A stretch of 49,346 bases of DNA, from positions 1 through 49,346 of the forward strand of contig JANBPK010001514.1 in the NCBI GenBank assembly GCA_027579435.1, given 5' to 3'. Shown here piece after piece: positions 1 to 11,394 of this stretch (position 1 is its first letter; the number at the start of each line of letters is the position of its first letter). Position numbers and translations under genes: made by a program. This DNA is from Candolleomyces eurysporus. Its lineage: Eukaryota; Basidiomycota; Agaricomycetes; Agaricales; Psathyrellaceae. The notes below the pieces were generated by a model. That model ran no database searches and was not told the DNA's origin. It saw only the letters and a program-made list of their open reading frames with translations.

Positions 1-725
1 AGGCTCGGCGGCTGGGGGAGCGGCACCAGCACCAGCACCAGCACCAGCACCAGCGGNACCGCCAGCACCAGCACCTTGCTTCTGCTTCCTGTTCTTCCTA
101 CCACCGCGTCTCCTTCCCCTACCCTTCTTACCGCCTCTCCTGCCACGGCCCTTNCCACCACGCNTTCCCNTCCTCTTCCCGAGGCCCTTTCGCTTCCTNA
201 TCTTCTTGGGTTTCCCAGATGCTGAAAGTGATCCTTCGGCTACCAAAGGAGGGGAGGCGCCCGCTGCAGCAGCATCTGTGGGTCCTGCNGTCGCCGCATC
301 TTGACGAGCCTCCAATCGGTCGGCAATTTCAGCCAGAAGCTCGCGGGTCGAAATCCCGCTCAGAATCTCTTCACGAGCCTGCAAAGCTTCGTAGGCTTCA
401 ACAAATTCACGAAGAGCCAGCTCTTCATCGTCGTAGCCGCGGACTGCGTAGTCTTCGACGTCGTCGAAATCGCGAGCTCCAAAGTCTTCGGAGCCTTCGT
501 AGTCGCGGAGTCCGAGCTCTTCAACGTCCTCGTAGCCACGGAAGGAGAGCTCCTCAGCGTCGTCGTATCCACGGAAGGTGAGTTCGTCCACGTCAGTCTG
601 ATGAGCGCCCTATTGTTAGCGTTGAGCGATTAATACAGGTGAATCGAACTCACACCAAAGTACTGGGCCTTGACGGCCAACGAGGCGACAGTAGCGACGA
701 GTGGAAGGAGTGTAGTGATTCTCAT
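1..725 (-). CDS. secreted protein with acidic RGY repeats and basic Gly/Arg/Lys tail (3' end outside window)
   Basis: Exon 1 (725-654) encodes a typical signal peptide starting MRITTLLPLVATVASLAVKA. A GT-AG intron (653-610) follows, and exon 2 runs from 609 off the left edge. After the signal peptide come five imperfect 10-12 residue repeats, such as LTFRGYDD, LSFRGYED, LGLRDYEG and YAVRGYDD, rich in Asp and Glu. A helical stretch with REL and EIAD segments follows, then a Gly/Arg/Lys-rich region and a Gly-Ala run coded by the AGCACC hexamer repeat at about 25-55. A TATA box lies about 90 bases upstream. Six N characters (57 to 289) replace single bases and keep the frame. The general plan of signal peptide, acidic pro-region and basic tail recalls the secreted paralogues at 30064 and 39734, but the conserved domain of those genes is not seen here. 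No known family is recognised. A polycationic secreted protein is an inference from composition only. Confidence 0.72.
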
Positions 726-813
726 TTTAAGGACTGGTAGACTGGAGGACTAGAGGACTGGAGGTAATAGAAAGGAATGACTTGATGGAGTCTGACGGTA
801 CTTTCTTCGCCTT

Positions 814-820
814 TATATAT
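814..820 (-). promoter_or_regulatory. TATA box of the secreted RGY-repeat gene
   Basis: A TATATAT motif lies about 90 bases upstream of the ATG at 725 on the minus strand. This is the usual place for a core promoter in a fungal gene with a short leader. Confidence 0.45.
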
Positions 821-1342
821 TTGCGCTCACTGGCCTGTGATAGATCATTGATACTAACCCACAGCCGATAATCGAGGAACCAGTCTCTACAGAACCGCCT
901 TGTGCAATGATGGTCAACGAAGCGTTATTGAATCGTTGATACGAGTGGTGACCTCAGACACCGGCATGACCGCGCCCACACGGCGCATTCATGGGCGCCG
1001 ATACCGGAAGGGGCCTAATGGTGGACTCTGGACAAACATCACCTGATCCGTTGAAGGCGATGTCTTCTGTCGCTGGAGATACGGTCACCTCCCATCGATC
1101 CGAGCGTTTTCAATCGCCAGTGACATGCAACAAATCTGCCATTCGCAAGACCTCTGTTACGAAGAGCTAATTCTAATGCTTGATTGACCTGGAGGTTTCG
1201 TTGACGTTGACGACTCACCGCCCGTATCTGAGCACAGGTTCGGCGTAATTACTCCCTGGAAACACTTCAAACACACGCTTTGCGGGCTTGTACTGTCTCT
1301 ACCATCGCCTTCGAAATACTGAATTGAATGATGTTTCAGCAA

Positions 1343-1747
1343 GCGACGAAACGATAGACCCACTTTACAGAAATCACTGTAGTTGATCTTGTTTAGTTGT
1401 ACAAACAAAACTATGCCCAATTCGGTGGGCTGCATTCCATGAACAGTATGCTGATGTACGACCTTGCTCACTCTTGCCTGGGGGCTCAGTTTTGCATACA
1501 TGGGATGTCACTAGAAGCCATTATTTCTCTTTTCTTGGGGCATTTGTGACGGTTTCCCGTAGAGATTGCTTGAGAAGGTCTTATGAAGTCCATGTACATA
1601 GATTGGTTATTCTCGGATCTTGATGCATTTTGGCTAGGCGGTTGAGTTTCCCTACCGAATTGGGCATGGTTTTATTTGTACACAGCTCCACAACTAAACA
1701 AGATCAACTACAATGATTTCTGTAAAGTGGGTCTATCGTTTCGTCGC
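1343..1747. repeat. inverted duplication, arms of about 85-93 bp
   Basis: The left arm, 1343-1425, is nearly the reverse complement of the right arm, 1655-1747. Both contain the block CAAGATCAACTACA (or its complement) and ACCGAATTGGGCAT. The right arm has about 10 extra bases in the middle. The arms are separated by about 230 bp. It could be the remains of a MITE-like element or a local inverted duplication. No target-site duplication was identified. Confidence 0.7.
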
Positions 1748-3888
1748 CTGCTGTAATGCGCGGTCTCGGCGAGACCGCGTGATCGAGCAGACATTTCCGA
1801 TTCCCGATTTGGGTAGATCGGATATGGGAGTAACGGGAATTTGGCCACGCTCTTGTAAATTAGCGCACCTCTCTTTCTATCATCTCGCTAAGATGGCTGA
1901 CTTTCATGCTTCACATACTTGCGAGAAGGCTCTGGAGATTCTCCCAAGGGGTGACCATCGGAACAAATCGGTGTTAACATCTTCCCCTCAGGCCTCATGC
2001 TGAGTCAGGATGATGTTATCATGGCAAACCAAATGCCGAAGCTTCAGCTTGCGTGTCGATTTCAAGTCGTTTGCGCGTTTTATGTAACGATTCTGCCCGC
2101 AGCAAGAAAGCGAGTGGGTAATTCGGCCGTTTTGCTGTGCATGGAACGGACCACTCACCCAACCATATCCTAGCTCCCACTCTTATCTAGGGCCCAAGAT
2201 GGTTCATCGAGGCGTTAAGATCCCTATGAGGAACAGCGGTGTAGTACCCTGAGGACTGCCCTTTTCGAGACTAGGGTGAGACAGCAGCTGGGGAATATTA
2301 CTATCAACAGCCCATCTGTCTGAATCTCCTTGCAAAGAAACGCACAGAGCGTTCGACTCAGTTCCAGCAGTACGGATCCTGGCAGCCGGCGACGTGTCAC
2401 TTCACCGTTCTTCTGTGTATCCTGGAAGGGACGGGGACAGTAGCATTTACGAAGGTGGGATAGAAACGTGGGTATCGCAATGTAGACCTGCGCTCGATGG
2501 TGATGGGAATCTGCCTGTTGAGAACAGGAAACCCTGGGTTCGCTAGCTTGGACGTCTCCGCCTCGGAATATGTCGAAGAAATGGAGGACAATTTGGACAA
2601 GGAGTGATTGACGACTCTTTATTTCGGGGTGGTGGGATGAGTGACACTTATGTATGCTCCCTCATTTGTATCGTCCAAACTCAACCTCTTTAAGGAGCCT
2701 CGCTGTCCTTACTCGGGAAATGATTTGGAAGACTTAGCCTAGTCTCATCGATCTAAGATTATTTTTCCTTGCTTGAGAATTATCAAAACCCTCGAAATGG
2801 GTCTTTTATGACCCGCCTAAGTACCGTCGGCAAAATTTGCGCTGGAAGAACCCCCCAACTTCCCCCAACTTCGTGTGGGTTCCCGCTTGGTTTGGCTTCT
2901 CTTTATTTCTTTTTTTGCTAGAGCTCTCCAGAATCTGTTACAAGACCTATATAAAGAAGTAATATATACATGGAAGAAGAAAAGATTGATCCTCACTGGC
3001 TACTTGCTCTTACATTACTTCGTGCTGGTCAAATGTTTGAAGCCCCGTTAACGCGAAACGCTAACCGGAGCTCTTGTACTTTGTAGAAACAATTGATGCT
3101 CCTACCTTCACTTTATTCGAGTGAACGGTGAACACTTGAAAAGTGGAATAATACATTTTTAAGACTTTCGTGGATTCACACCAACACTAAAGCTAGTCTG
3201 AAGAAGCCTTGACACCGACGCACCATCATCAGCTCGGCATCGTCTTGGGCTGCATGGCCGTGAACCTTTTTTTGGAGATAGCACACTTGGTCCATAATTC
3301 CAATAGTGAGATTGTCGGAAGCGAGAATGGAGGAACTTAAAGCTTAATCGCGCACCAAGCGTGTGGATAGCTTCAGAAACTCCAATAATTGCCAAGGAGG
3401 TACTATTGAGAAATTCTAGAGGACGTACAATAACTCTTGTGAATAGCCTGCCTAAAATAAACAATAGAGCTCGCGCCCGCACCTGGCACAAAGCCACCAT
3501 CCAGATCGAACGCCCTTTCATAACTACCAACCCATTATTCATTTTCACAGCACGCCGTTGCTCACTCTTTGCTTTTATCAATGGGACATATTGGCATCGA
3601 GTCCAATTTATGGTGAGCCGTCATTGGGCTTGTGGCTGCTTTGTCGGTATGGTGATACATACGACTTGACGAGCGTGGCCTGGCTGCCAGTCACTTTTGC
3701 ACAGCCGTTATCCTTGGGATTTTGGGGAACGAATTTCCTTTTCTGCTTGGCCTCGCGCTTAAGTGTGGCTTGGACGATCAATGGCGAACACAAACCCCAT
3801 TGTTGCTTTGTCGCTCCCGTGTGGCCACACACCTCGAAAGGAAGTCAAGTGGTCACAAAGCCACTATTTTCCATGCATCCACCTGCCC

Positions 3889-3896
3889 TATAAAAG
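3889..3896 (+). promoter_or_regulatory. TATA box of the GH16 gene
   Basis: TATAAAAG followed by a G-run lies 164 bases upstream of the ATG at 4060, and pyrimidine-rich sequence follows it. It fits a strong core promoter for a secreted hydrolase. Confidence 0.6.
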
Positions 3897-4059
3897 GGGG
3901 CGGTCTACTCCCTCTTTTTTCTCATCAACCTTCCTCACCCAAGCCCGACTGCAGCTCATCCAGCGTCTGCGACGCCTTGAGATTTACCTATACGGCTCAC
4001 GACCATTCTTTCATTAAAGGCTACTCACTCCTACCGCGATCTCTGTCTATCTTTTTACG

Positions 4060-5301
4060 ATGCACTCTTACTTCCCCTTGGCCCTTACTGTCCTTTCCCT
4101 CCTTACTTTTGTCAAGTCCGTTCCGCTGTGCAATGTCGCCGCCACTTCCAAAATCTATAAGGTCTCCCAGGACGTCAAGGGTGCAGGTTTCTTTGACGCC
4201 TTCGACTTTGAGGCAATTCAGGATCCCACTAACGGCCGAGTGTATGTCATTCCTTTGTCTCCAATTCTTTTCTTTGTCTGTGTACTGACGTTCCGATAGG
4301 AATTACGTTGATGGTGCCACTGCGAAATCCAAGAACCTCACCTTCGGCGCTGGAGATACGTTCATCCTTCGTCCCGATAGCTCGACGGTCCTTAGAGCGG
4401 ACGGACCTGGTCGTGATTCCGTTCGTCTCAGGTCCAAGAAGAACTACAAGGAGCATGTTGCTGTGTGAGTGTCTACCGTTACCACACGCTCTGCGGCTCG
4501 TAACCAATACTGACCGCCCTTCCGTTTGCAGATTCGATATTCGCCATATGCCCCAGGGATGTGGTACCTGGCCCGCGGTCTGGGAGGTTGATCCCTTCAA
4601 CTGGCCTTTCGGTGGTGAATTCGACATTCTCGAGGGCGTCAACGACGAGGGTCCTAACGCTGCTACTCTCCATACCGGTCCTGGTTGTGTCATGCCTGCC
4701 AACCGAGGTGGTCAACTTGGGTATGTCTATTGTTTTACCTTTTGACAAGATCCGTCCTTCTAACACTGTTGTTCGATTTAGCACACAAGTCCTCGAGAAC
4801 TGCGATGCTACTATCAACTCCAACATCGGCTGCCCAGTCAAGTTCAATACCCCTCAGAGCTACGGTCCTGCGTTCAACCAGAATGGAGGAGGGTGGTACG
4901 CTGTTGAACGCTCGTCCAACTTCCTCAAGGTCTGGTTCTGGGCTCGTAATGATAGCAGCGTTCCTCGTGAGGTCAAGGAGGGTCAGGGCTCTGTGCGACC
5001 TGATACTTGGGGTACTCCCACCGCTTTCTTCCCCGACACCAACTGCAACATGGATCAGCACTTCGCGGCTCATAACATCATCATCAACTTGACACTCTGT
5101 AAGCCTTCAGCGCCTTCTTTGTCTCGTTCTTTTACTGACGATCGCTCCTCCTTTCGTGAAATTACAGGTGGTGACTGGGCTGGTAGCGTGTTCGGTCAGT
5201 CTGGGTGCCCTGGCAACTGCGTTGACCTCGTCAACAACAACCCTGCTGCTTTCAAGGAGGCGTACTTCGACTTTGCGGCAATGCGTGTCTATCGTCCTTA
5301 G
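4060..5301 (+). CDS. secreted GH16 endo-1,3(4)-beta-glucanase
   Basis: Five exons are supported: 4060-4241, 4300-4464, 4532-4720, 4782-5098 and 5168-5301. They join in frame to give 328 residues, a normal size for fungal laminarinase-type GH16 enzymes. The first 20 or so residues form a signal peptide ending near FVKSVPLC. The catalytic signature GGEFDILEGVN is present; in GH16 the first Glu of ExDxxE is the nucleophile and the last is the acid/base. Other family features are GCGTWPAVW before the catalytic strand, a Cys-rich second half and the C-terminal GDWAG segment. The enzyme should act outside the cell on beta-1,3/1,4 or 1,3/1,6 glucans, either for nutrition or for remodelling the fungal wall. 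All four introns are GT-AG and 58-69 nt long. The gene converges on the DUF4139 gene, with about 190 bp between stops. Confidence 0.95.
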
Positions 5302-5494
5302 AGCTTCATCTCAGTATTCATGATACATCCTGATCTTTCTGGAAAGATCCTTCCACTCATTTAATTTCTATGTACTTTTGACGAGATCCAATATATTGAG
5401 ATCGTGCTTCTATTATACAAACAATAACTGAGCGAGAACAGAAGTGTCGGAAATGATTGAGGTACAAACGGTGTTCGATCCTGTCCGACTTCGG

Positions 5495-7610
5495 TCAAAG
5501 ACCGACGACGACCGCTTCCTTCGGAACAGATACCTCCCACTGCAAGGTCAAGTCCACCTTCTTCTGGGACGGCAACGAGCACAACCATTGCACTTTCCCA
5601 TCCTTTCCAAGGTACTCGACATTAGTGGTCTCCTCGTCTGCACCATACCACTGGGCCACCACTCCGTCTGCCAGCTTGACGCGTTTCGTGAGTGTGCCTG
5701 TGATTGCGCTTAGATTTAAACTGCTTCCTGCAGACGTCGAGTTGGTGGGGAGCACAGGGGAGATCAGTTTGACAGTGATCTGGGAGTCCTCGGAGACTGG
5801 AATGCGGTCGACGATCTTCAGGTTATCCACCGCGATGGACTTGGTGTTGTGTACAGAAATGCGTTGAGTGAAGACTGTCGAAGATGTCTTCGAGATAATG
5901 CCGGACTGAGAGGCCTTCTTGGCGCGTGGATCGTATGCGATGCGGATGGAGGGGTCAAGGCTGTTCGTTTTGGTAGTCAGAAATGGAGATAGGATACGAA
6001 ATGGATTTTTTGCTAACGACGTACCCAAGGGCGCAGGTGAAGCTCTCCTGCGGACTAACGAGAGGTACAGTCGACTTCGAGATGAAGCTACCGTCAACGG
6101 TTATACCTGAAGAACCCTCTGGAAGCGTGTACTCCGAGGTGTTTTTCAGCACGGCCTGTAAAGCGAAAGAGTCAACGAAGTGTCTATCTCTCTATCTTGA
6201 ACTGCAATACTCACTGTCAAGTGGACACGGCTATCCGCGCTTGGTACCGAAAGCCACGTTAATTTGGCCTCAGGCGTCAACGTGGCCACGGTGACGTTGT
6301 GCGCTACACCGTCAGAAGGTATTGTGATAAGACCCGGAACTCGAAAGGTCGCGTTCACAGAGCCTTTGGAAGTAACAGCAGCAGTAGCGTGCACTGCAGG
6401 TTGTGTAGAAGCTCCGCCATCCTCCTCCTCACACTCGTCGGAGGACGCTTCAGAGGCAGCAGTGGCACGGTCAGCAGAGTAAGACTCTGCCTGGGCCCAA
6501 CGGGGTGAAGCTTTCCTTTTCTTCTTCCCATATCCCAGCAGGCTTCTAGGGGTGTCTCGACTGCTGAGTGGGGGAGGNAGCGGGTTTGTAGATAGAGAGA
6601 TTCCAGGTTTTCAGTTCTGGGACGGATTGATCCAGGATGAGCGTCGCAGTCTCCAGAGTAACGGGCGCATTCGTCCACTCCTACGAGAAGGTCAGGTTCA
6701 ACTTGGGACAGTTCGCAATTTCGATGACTCGCCTCGCCCGTGCTTTGTTGGATCGCCGCCCGGAAGATCACCTCTACAGGTTGCTCTTGAGCCTCAGTGT
6801 TCACTCGAATGTCATACAACGCCGTCCAGCTCGCATTCCCAAGCATAGCTAGTCCATGTCTCAGTGAGCTGCCAAAGATGTGAAATGAAAAACGTACCGT
6901 ATTTCAGAACGACCTCCAGATCTCCCTCTGACTCGGCAAATATGCTGACAGTGGCCATCATCGAACGAAGTGGGTCGACAGATGAGACCGAAGCCGAAAG
7001 CAAAGCACGCTCCTCGTCCATCTCTAGCTCTAGCGTTTTCAACTGCCTCCTCAATCCCATCTCTTTCTTGTCATATTTTTCCGCGGCTTCGTCATAGCTG
7101 TCAATGACAGGAAGGATATCAACTTTGCCCTCGGAAAGGGACTGCTTATTGAAATTGAGCTTATTGATGTAGCTTTCGAGAACATCTTGCGTCTTTTTGC
7201 ATCGTCTTAGCGCATTCTCCAGATCCTCTTTCTGTACTTGCAGCTCCCTCAGCTTCGGTGAGGTCGTCGGAGGCCTCGGTGCGATTTCGCGGGAAATGGT
7301 GACATCTTGAATTGAGGCTGCACCACAACCTTCGACCCTAGACGAACCCAGGAATCAGCCTGCATGATGCGTTTGGGGTACCTTGCGCTCACCTGATAGA
7401 GGTTCGATCAAGTAGATTCGGCAGCGAGGAAAGAACAACTTGATTCTGACCAGGCGCGACTTTGAACTTGGTGTACGCACGCGAAACCTCTGCTCGATTA
7501 CTGTACAAACTGACGTTGACGATCTTGCTTTGGGTAAGAGAGTCGAGCTTGACCTCATTGACGACGGAAGAACTTGATCCAAGGGCCGATGTGGGCAGGG
7601 GAGCGACCAT
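5495..7610 (-). CDS. DUF4139/DUF4140 (mucoidy inhibitor A-like) protein
   Basis: Six exons read in frame: 7610-7393, 7337-6898, 6848-6733, 6680-6215, 6155-6025 and 5960-5495, about 611 residues. The N-terminal part (SKIVNVSLYSNRAEVSRAY and on) matches the DUF4140 type. A coiled-coil middle follows, then the DUF4139 part with NASWTALYDIRV, TLETAT, PELKTWNLSIYKP and LDPSIRIAYDPR. Bacterial relatives are called mucoidy inhibitor A, but the molecular function is unknown; the fungal proteins are probably intracellular. Two oddities need attention. The exon 3/4 junction requires a GC-AG intron (6732-6681). The N at 6578 must be an extra character, since frame returns if it is ignored. The Met at 7610 was chosen because it lies just before the conserved part; an in-frame Met at 7682 would add 24 residues. 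A Ser-, Lys- and Glu-rich loop of low complexity interrupts the DUF4139 region, a common feature in basidiomycetes. Confidence 0.85.
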
Positions 7611-10319
7611 TGCTAGGGAAGAGAAGGAAGGCGGGGGTAGAGACTCTGCACCCCGAGCAAGAGTTGACAACGGCCCATACATTCCTGGCTGTCATTATCA
7701 TGGGAATCGCGCCGGCTGTCAGTGGACCCTCGGTGTCCAGCCTCCAGGGCCTCCTGAGTCGCCCAGAGTCACCAGGAGTCAAGGAGTGCTTCAACGGAGC
7801 TCGGGCCAAGGCGGGGACCCACAGCCGCACCTGTTCTTCCGTGAGCCGTTGAGATCAGCAAGCAAAACCTTCAGCAACTCGAGACATACAGCGATGCTAC
7901 CTTGCAAGTTGGTGCTGCCTCCGCTGACCATTGGCACAGCAGTCGCGGAATGAGCTCAACATTGTCACAATGGCAACCAAGTCAAGAGGCAGCAGATTCT
8001 CCGGATCCGATCCAGGGACCAGGACCCATTCCAATCGACCCTGAGGGCCTGAGCGTGATCCCAACATGGAACATTCCGATCACCGGCAGACAAGGCGATC
8101 AGTCTACGGCTGAACGGCAACTCGCGCCAGGAGAACACTTTTGCAAACTGCAAGCGACGAAGACATATCTGTATTAATGAACATAATACAACTGTACAGA
8201 GCTAAGTTTACAAAAGATCAAGTTATATGCTATGTTCAAATGAGAAGCAGAAAGAAAAGAGTGCAAGAGTGGAATTGTAGTACATTCTCGGAAAAATAGA
8301 TAACAGATTCATTAGAAAAAGAAAGAGAGTGGGGTTCGAGCTAACGGATGGTGAAGGGGTGGAAGACAAAGTTGAAGGTGGTATATGTCGAGACAATATA
8401 CTACTAGATATAAGTACAAAGATGCGTGGTGGCGGAATTGAGGAAGAGATACAAGCGCGTCAAATCGACGCGCTCGTCGACGCGAAACGAGTGGGCAAAC
8501 AGTGACGAGACGAGACGGTGACGGTGCTCATCGGCACTAGCTGGCGCTAACAAATTACCGGTCGCAATCAGCAACGGCAGTTGCAAACAAGCCATGCTTG
8601 ACTTCCTGATCTGGGAGGGTAGGGGGTACCAATGTGAGAAAGGTCCCGGATCGGAGAATCTGCTGCCTCTTGAACCAAGGTGGCTGAATTCGCTTGCGAG
8701 GTGGGAGAATGATAAGCGCCTTAGCTCCTCAGGCTTGCCAAGCACTGATCAACGGCGCAGATCTCCTTTTCTTGCCACGCCAAAACAGAGATACCTCCTT
8801 TAGTTTTACTGTAACGGATATTGCTCCTTGATATTCAGATAACCCTCGTTGCCTCTTATGCATGGACTAAGTGATGATGCGCACTTCGAATATCTTTGAT
8901 TCACGGACACTGGTGAGCGGATAACTTCGCCGGATTTTCGGTATTACAGCTAATTCATGATCGATAGACCAGATCGCGTCGCGCTCCCCCCTGATATCTG
9001 TTTAGCTGTGGAGCAGCGGCGCGGGCAACCAAACAAACCCATTGCCAGTCGCCGTACGCTAGAATTTAGATGTGTGGTCGGAATTGGGTATTATAATCAT
9101 GTCAAGTAGCAACTCAAGCTGTGATTATATTCTAGCACTAACAACACCTCCCCTCTTTTCACTATGGCTAGAAGGAACCGTCTGCTTGTTCCATTTCCGT
9201 AGGTCTAGAAGTTATCACAGTGAAGGAGGTGGCGGTTGAAATCCCCAGGTCTGGGAATTATGTTTATTTGTATGCTCCACTTCTAAACAAATACCAAAGA
9301 GGGAGCGCGACGCAATCTGGTCTATCGATCGTGAATTAGCTGTAGTATTATTCCTACGTGCCCGAGAGCACCACAAAAAANATTTTTTTGAGGCTATCCT
9401 TCTCCATGCAGTCAAAGTCGCCTCGTGGTCGGACTAGGGCACCGAGCAGTACCAGAGCCCGTTCGCGGCGGATCAACACCGTGAACCTCAGTAAACGCTC
9501 ATTGAAGGCATTTTCACCACCCTGAATCTTATTACCACGGACGTACCGCTAATGGGACTCAGAGGATAAGTACGGCGGGGATAAATCGGATAGGGACACC
9601 CACAACGCAAGGATCTCATCTTGTCAAGTCTGACTCTGGCACTTCACTTCCCGACCGTTCCAGCAGCAGGGTTTTCAACTTTGTGCACTTCGACCCTGTT
9701 ACTGCATCGTCAACGTTTCCGGAGGCTTCGCATGAGCGCTTTCGACTTTTCCTGGGTTCGACGGTGTAGCATCGTTGTCAGGCGATGCACTAGGACTGAG
9801 GCAGCGAGTGTAGCCATGCTCGTCGTCAGAGTAGGAAATCCAAAGAGGCGGATCTTGGAGGGAGACGTCAAGAGCTTCCCTTCCTGGTATCCTAGAGTTC
9901 GCTGTATCTGCTGCTTCAAAATATATAATAGCTGTGAATCGTCCGTCTATTTTGCTGCCCAGCCTCTACCCCATAGGCCCATGGGTCCCTGGCCTCCTCA
10001 CCAATTTGTCCCACCGACCTTCCACCAATACCGTCACATCTGAGGCGTCGCTGATTGACATTAAGCTGCGAAAGTCTAGGCTGACCTCTTGTTTTCGAGA
10101 CTTCGTGGATGAATCATCCTTTTTCCAGGGGGGACCATGCTCATCATCGATCACAGAAGTTCCCGAGCCATCCAGGATTCGACGTGTTAGGATATAACAG
10201 TAATATTAATCTGCGCTCATGACAAACAGTATTTATGATGGTCTTATGAAAAGTGCGTGTTCAGAGTCTCGCCTTCTAGCCATAGCCTTACGATTTGGGT
10301 ACCAAAGTATCGTTCCATT
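7611..10319. other. long intergenic stretch, nothing recognised
   Basis: Open frames on both strands are short and of atypical composition, for example 8404-8745 (-) and 9621-10043 (+). No splice-consistent gene, tRNA or mobile element was recognised. An N at 9381 sits between A and T homopolymers. Confidence 0.45.
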
Positions 10320-10995
10320 CGGCCAGCGCTTGTTATAGCGCCCGAAACATGAGGGAAACATGCTTCGGTATCCGGTCAATTCCGAAGCCATCACCTTCCA
10401 TTTTGAAGCCCTAAAGTCAGTTAATGGACCTACATAGGACTGAAACGAGCTGATGTGCCAGATGTCACGAAAAAACGCGTCGTCTTATGTAGTCAAACGA
10501 GGAGAACACATGCCCCGCCGGTGTGATCATTGACTGTGTATGATGACTCGGGGCTCACATTGGTCACGGAATTTGAGCATGGCGGCGGTAATTGTGAGCC
10601 TTACTGGCTCTGCGGCTTATGCTCAATGCACTTCTTGCCAAAGACGGCCAAGTCAGCTAGGTAGGCCAATCTGGGGATGGGTTACTAAGGCCTTTTGGTA
10701 GCTTAAAATTCTCCACTAGACGGCGACAAATTTTCGAAGGCCGTTCGTTTCGGCTCGAGCTACTTGTGCGTCTCTCTTGAAACACTAGTACTGTACTTCG
10801 GCCTAGTACCTTACTGCTGCTAGGCTCGCAGCGCCAACTGTACTGCAATGTAACACAAGCAGTCCGGCTGCCTGATGTCCCAACCCTTTGGTGTGACTCG
10901 AATTCTAGCAGTCGGGCAGGTCTAGCCGGACATGAGAGATGAAATATGGCATGAGGCAAATACGCATTCAAGATATTAAGTGCACCATACTCCTT

Positions 10996-11019
10996 CACAC
11001 ACACACACACGCACACACA
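10996..11019. repeat. CA dinucleotide microsatellite
   Basis: The run is (CA)n with one G interruption. It lies exactly where unit A lost exon 1 relative to unit B, so it marks or filled the deletion junction. Confidence 0.85.
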
Positions 11020-11033
11020 ACCATGCAATTCAA

Positions 11034-11394
11034 GAATTTGCCACGTTGCTTACCAAAACCAGTTTGACGGCTTTGAAGGCGAGGATTGGGGTCGCAATCA
11101 AGCGGAGTTCCCCGTTCTCCTTAGCAAAATCAGGTATGAGAGGGACATTCTCTCCGAGTGAAAGTCAGACGTCGACCTCTCTTTTCAGATACGATCTCTG
11201 TTACTTCAAGTCGAGAACTTTCGTGGAAACGGGAAATGGGGGATGTATCAACGTAAGTATCCTCAATTATGTTTAGGTCTCTTGTAACCCTCAGTGAATC
11301 TCATTGTTGTATTGAACAGCGGGCCTATGAAGGCAACGTTCTCAGCAGGACAGACAGCGAAGAATCGAGCACCGTTGTTTTCGGCCCTCCCTAA
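11034..11394 (+). pseudogene. truncated copy of the small secreted-protein family, exon 1 missing
   Basis: Three exon remnants keep the splice sites of the intact neighbour at 12690. The first, from about 11034, contains ICHV, FDGFEGEDWGRNQAEFPVLL and ends in KIR before GTATGAG. The second contains YDLCYFKS and GNGGCIN. The third contains EGNVLSR and STVVFG and ends at a TAA (11392-11394). The signal peptide, pro-region and amphipathic helix are absent and no ATG is in frame with the first remnant; the only nearby ATG (11023) reads another frame to a stop. Conserved Trp and Gly residues of the domain have changed, giving LCYFKS for IYWFKS and RAYEGN for WAYIGN. This fits loss of function after the 5' deletion. 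Rescue by a distant upstream exon cannot be excluded. Confidence 0.78.

Larger units (their letters stand above)
726..4059. other. intergenic stretch without a convincing gene
   Basis: Several short open frames exist, but none has domain-like composition or supports a multi-exon model. The longest are 1157-1501 (-, 114 codons), which runs through one arm of the inverted duplication, and 3722-4288 (+), which covers the GH16 promoter and start. The stretch holds the inverted duplication at 1343-1747 and, at its end, the promoter of the GH16 gene. Nothing else was recognised. Confidence 0.5.

Noticed and set aside
1157..1501. 114-codon minus-strand frame
   Set aside because: It has an ATG, but part of it is one arm of the inverted duplication and there is no recognisable domain or exon partner; too weak to call.
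3722..4288. 188-codon plus-strand open frame
   Set aside because: It overlaps the promoter, TATA box and first exon of the GH16 gene in another frame and has no domain features.
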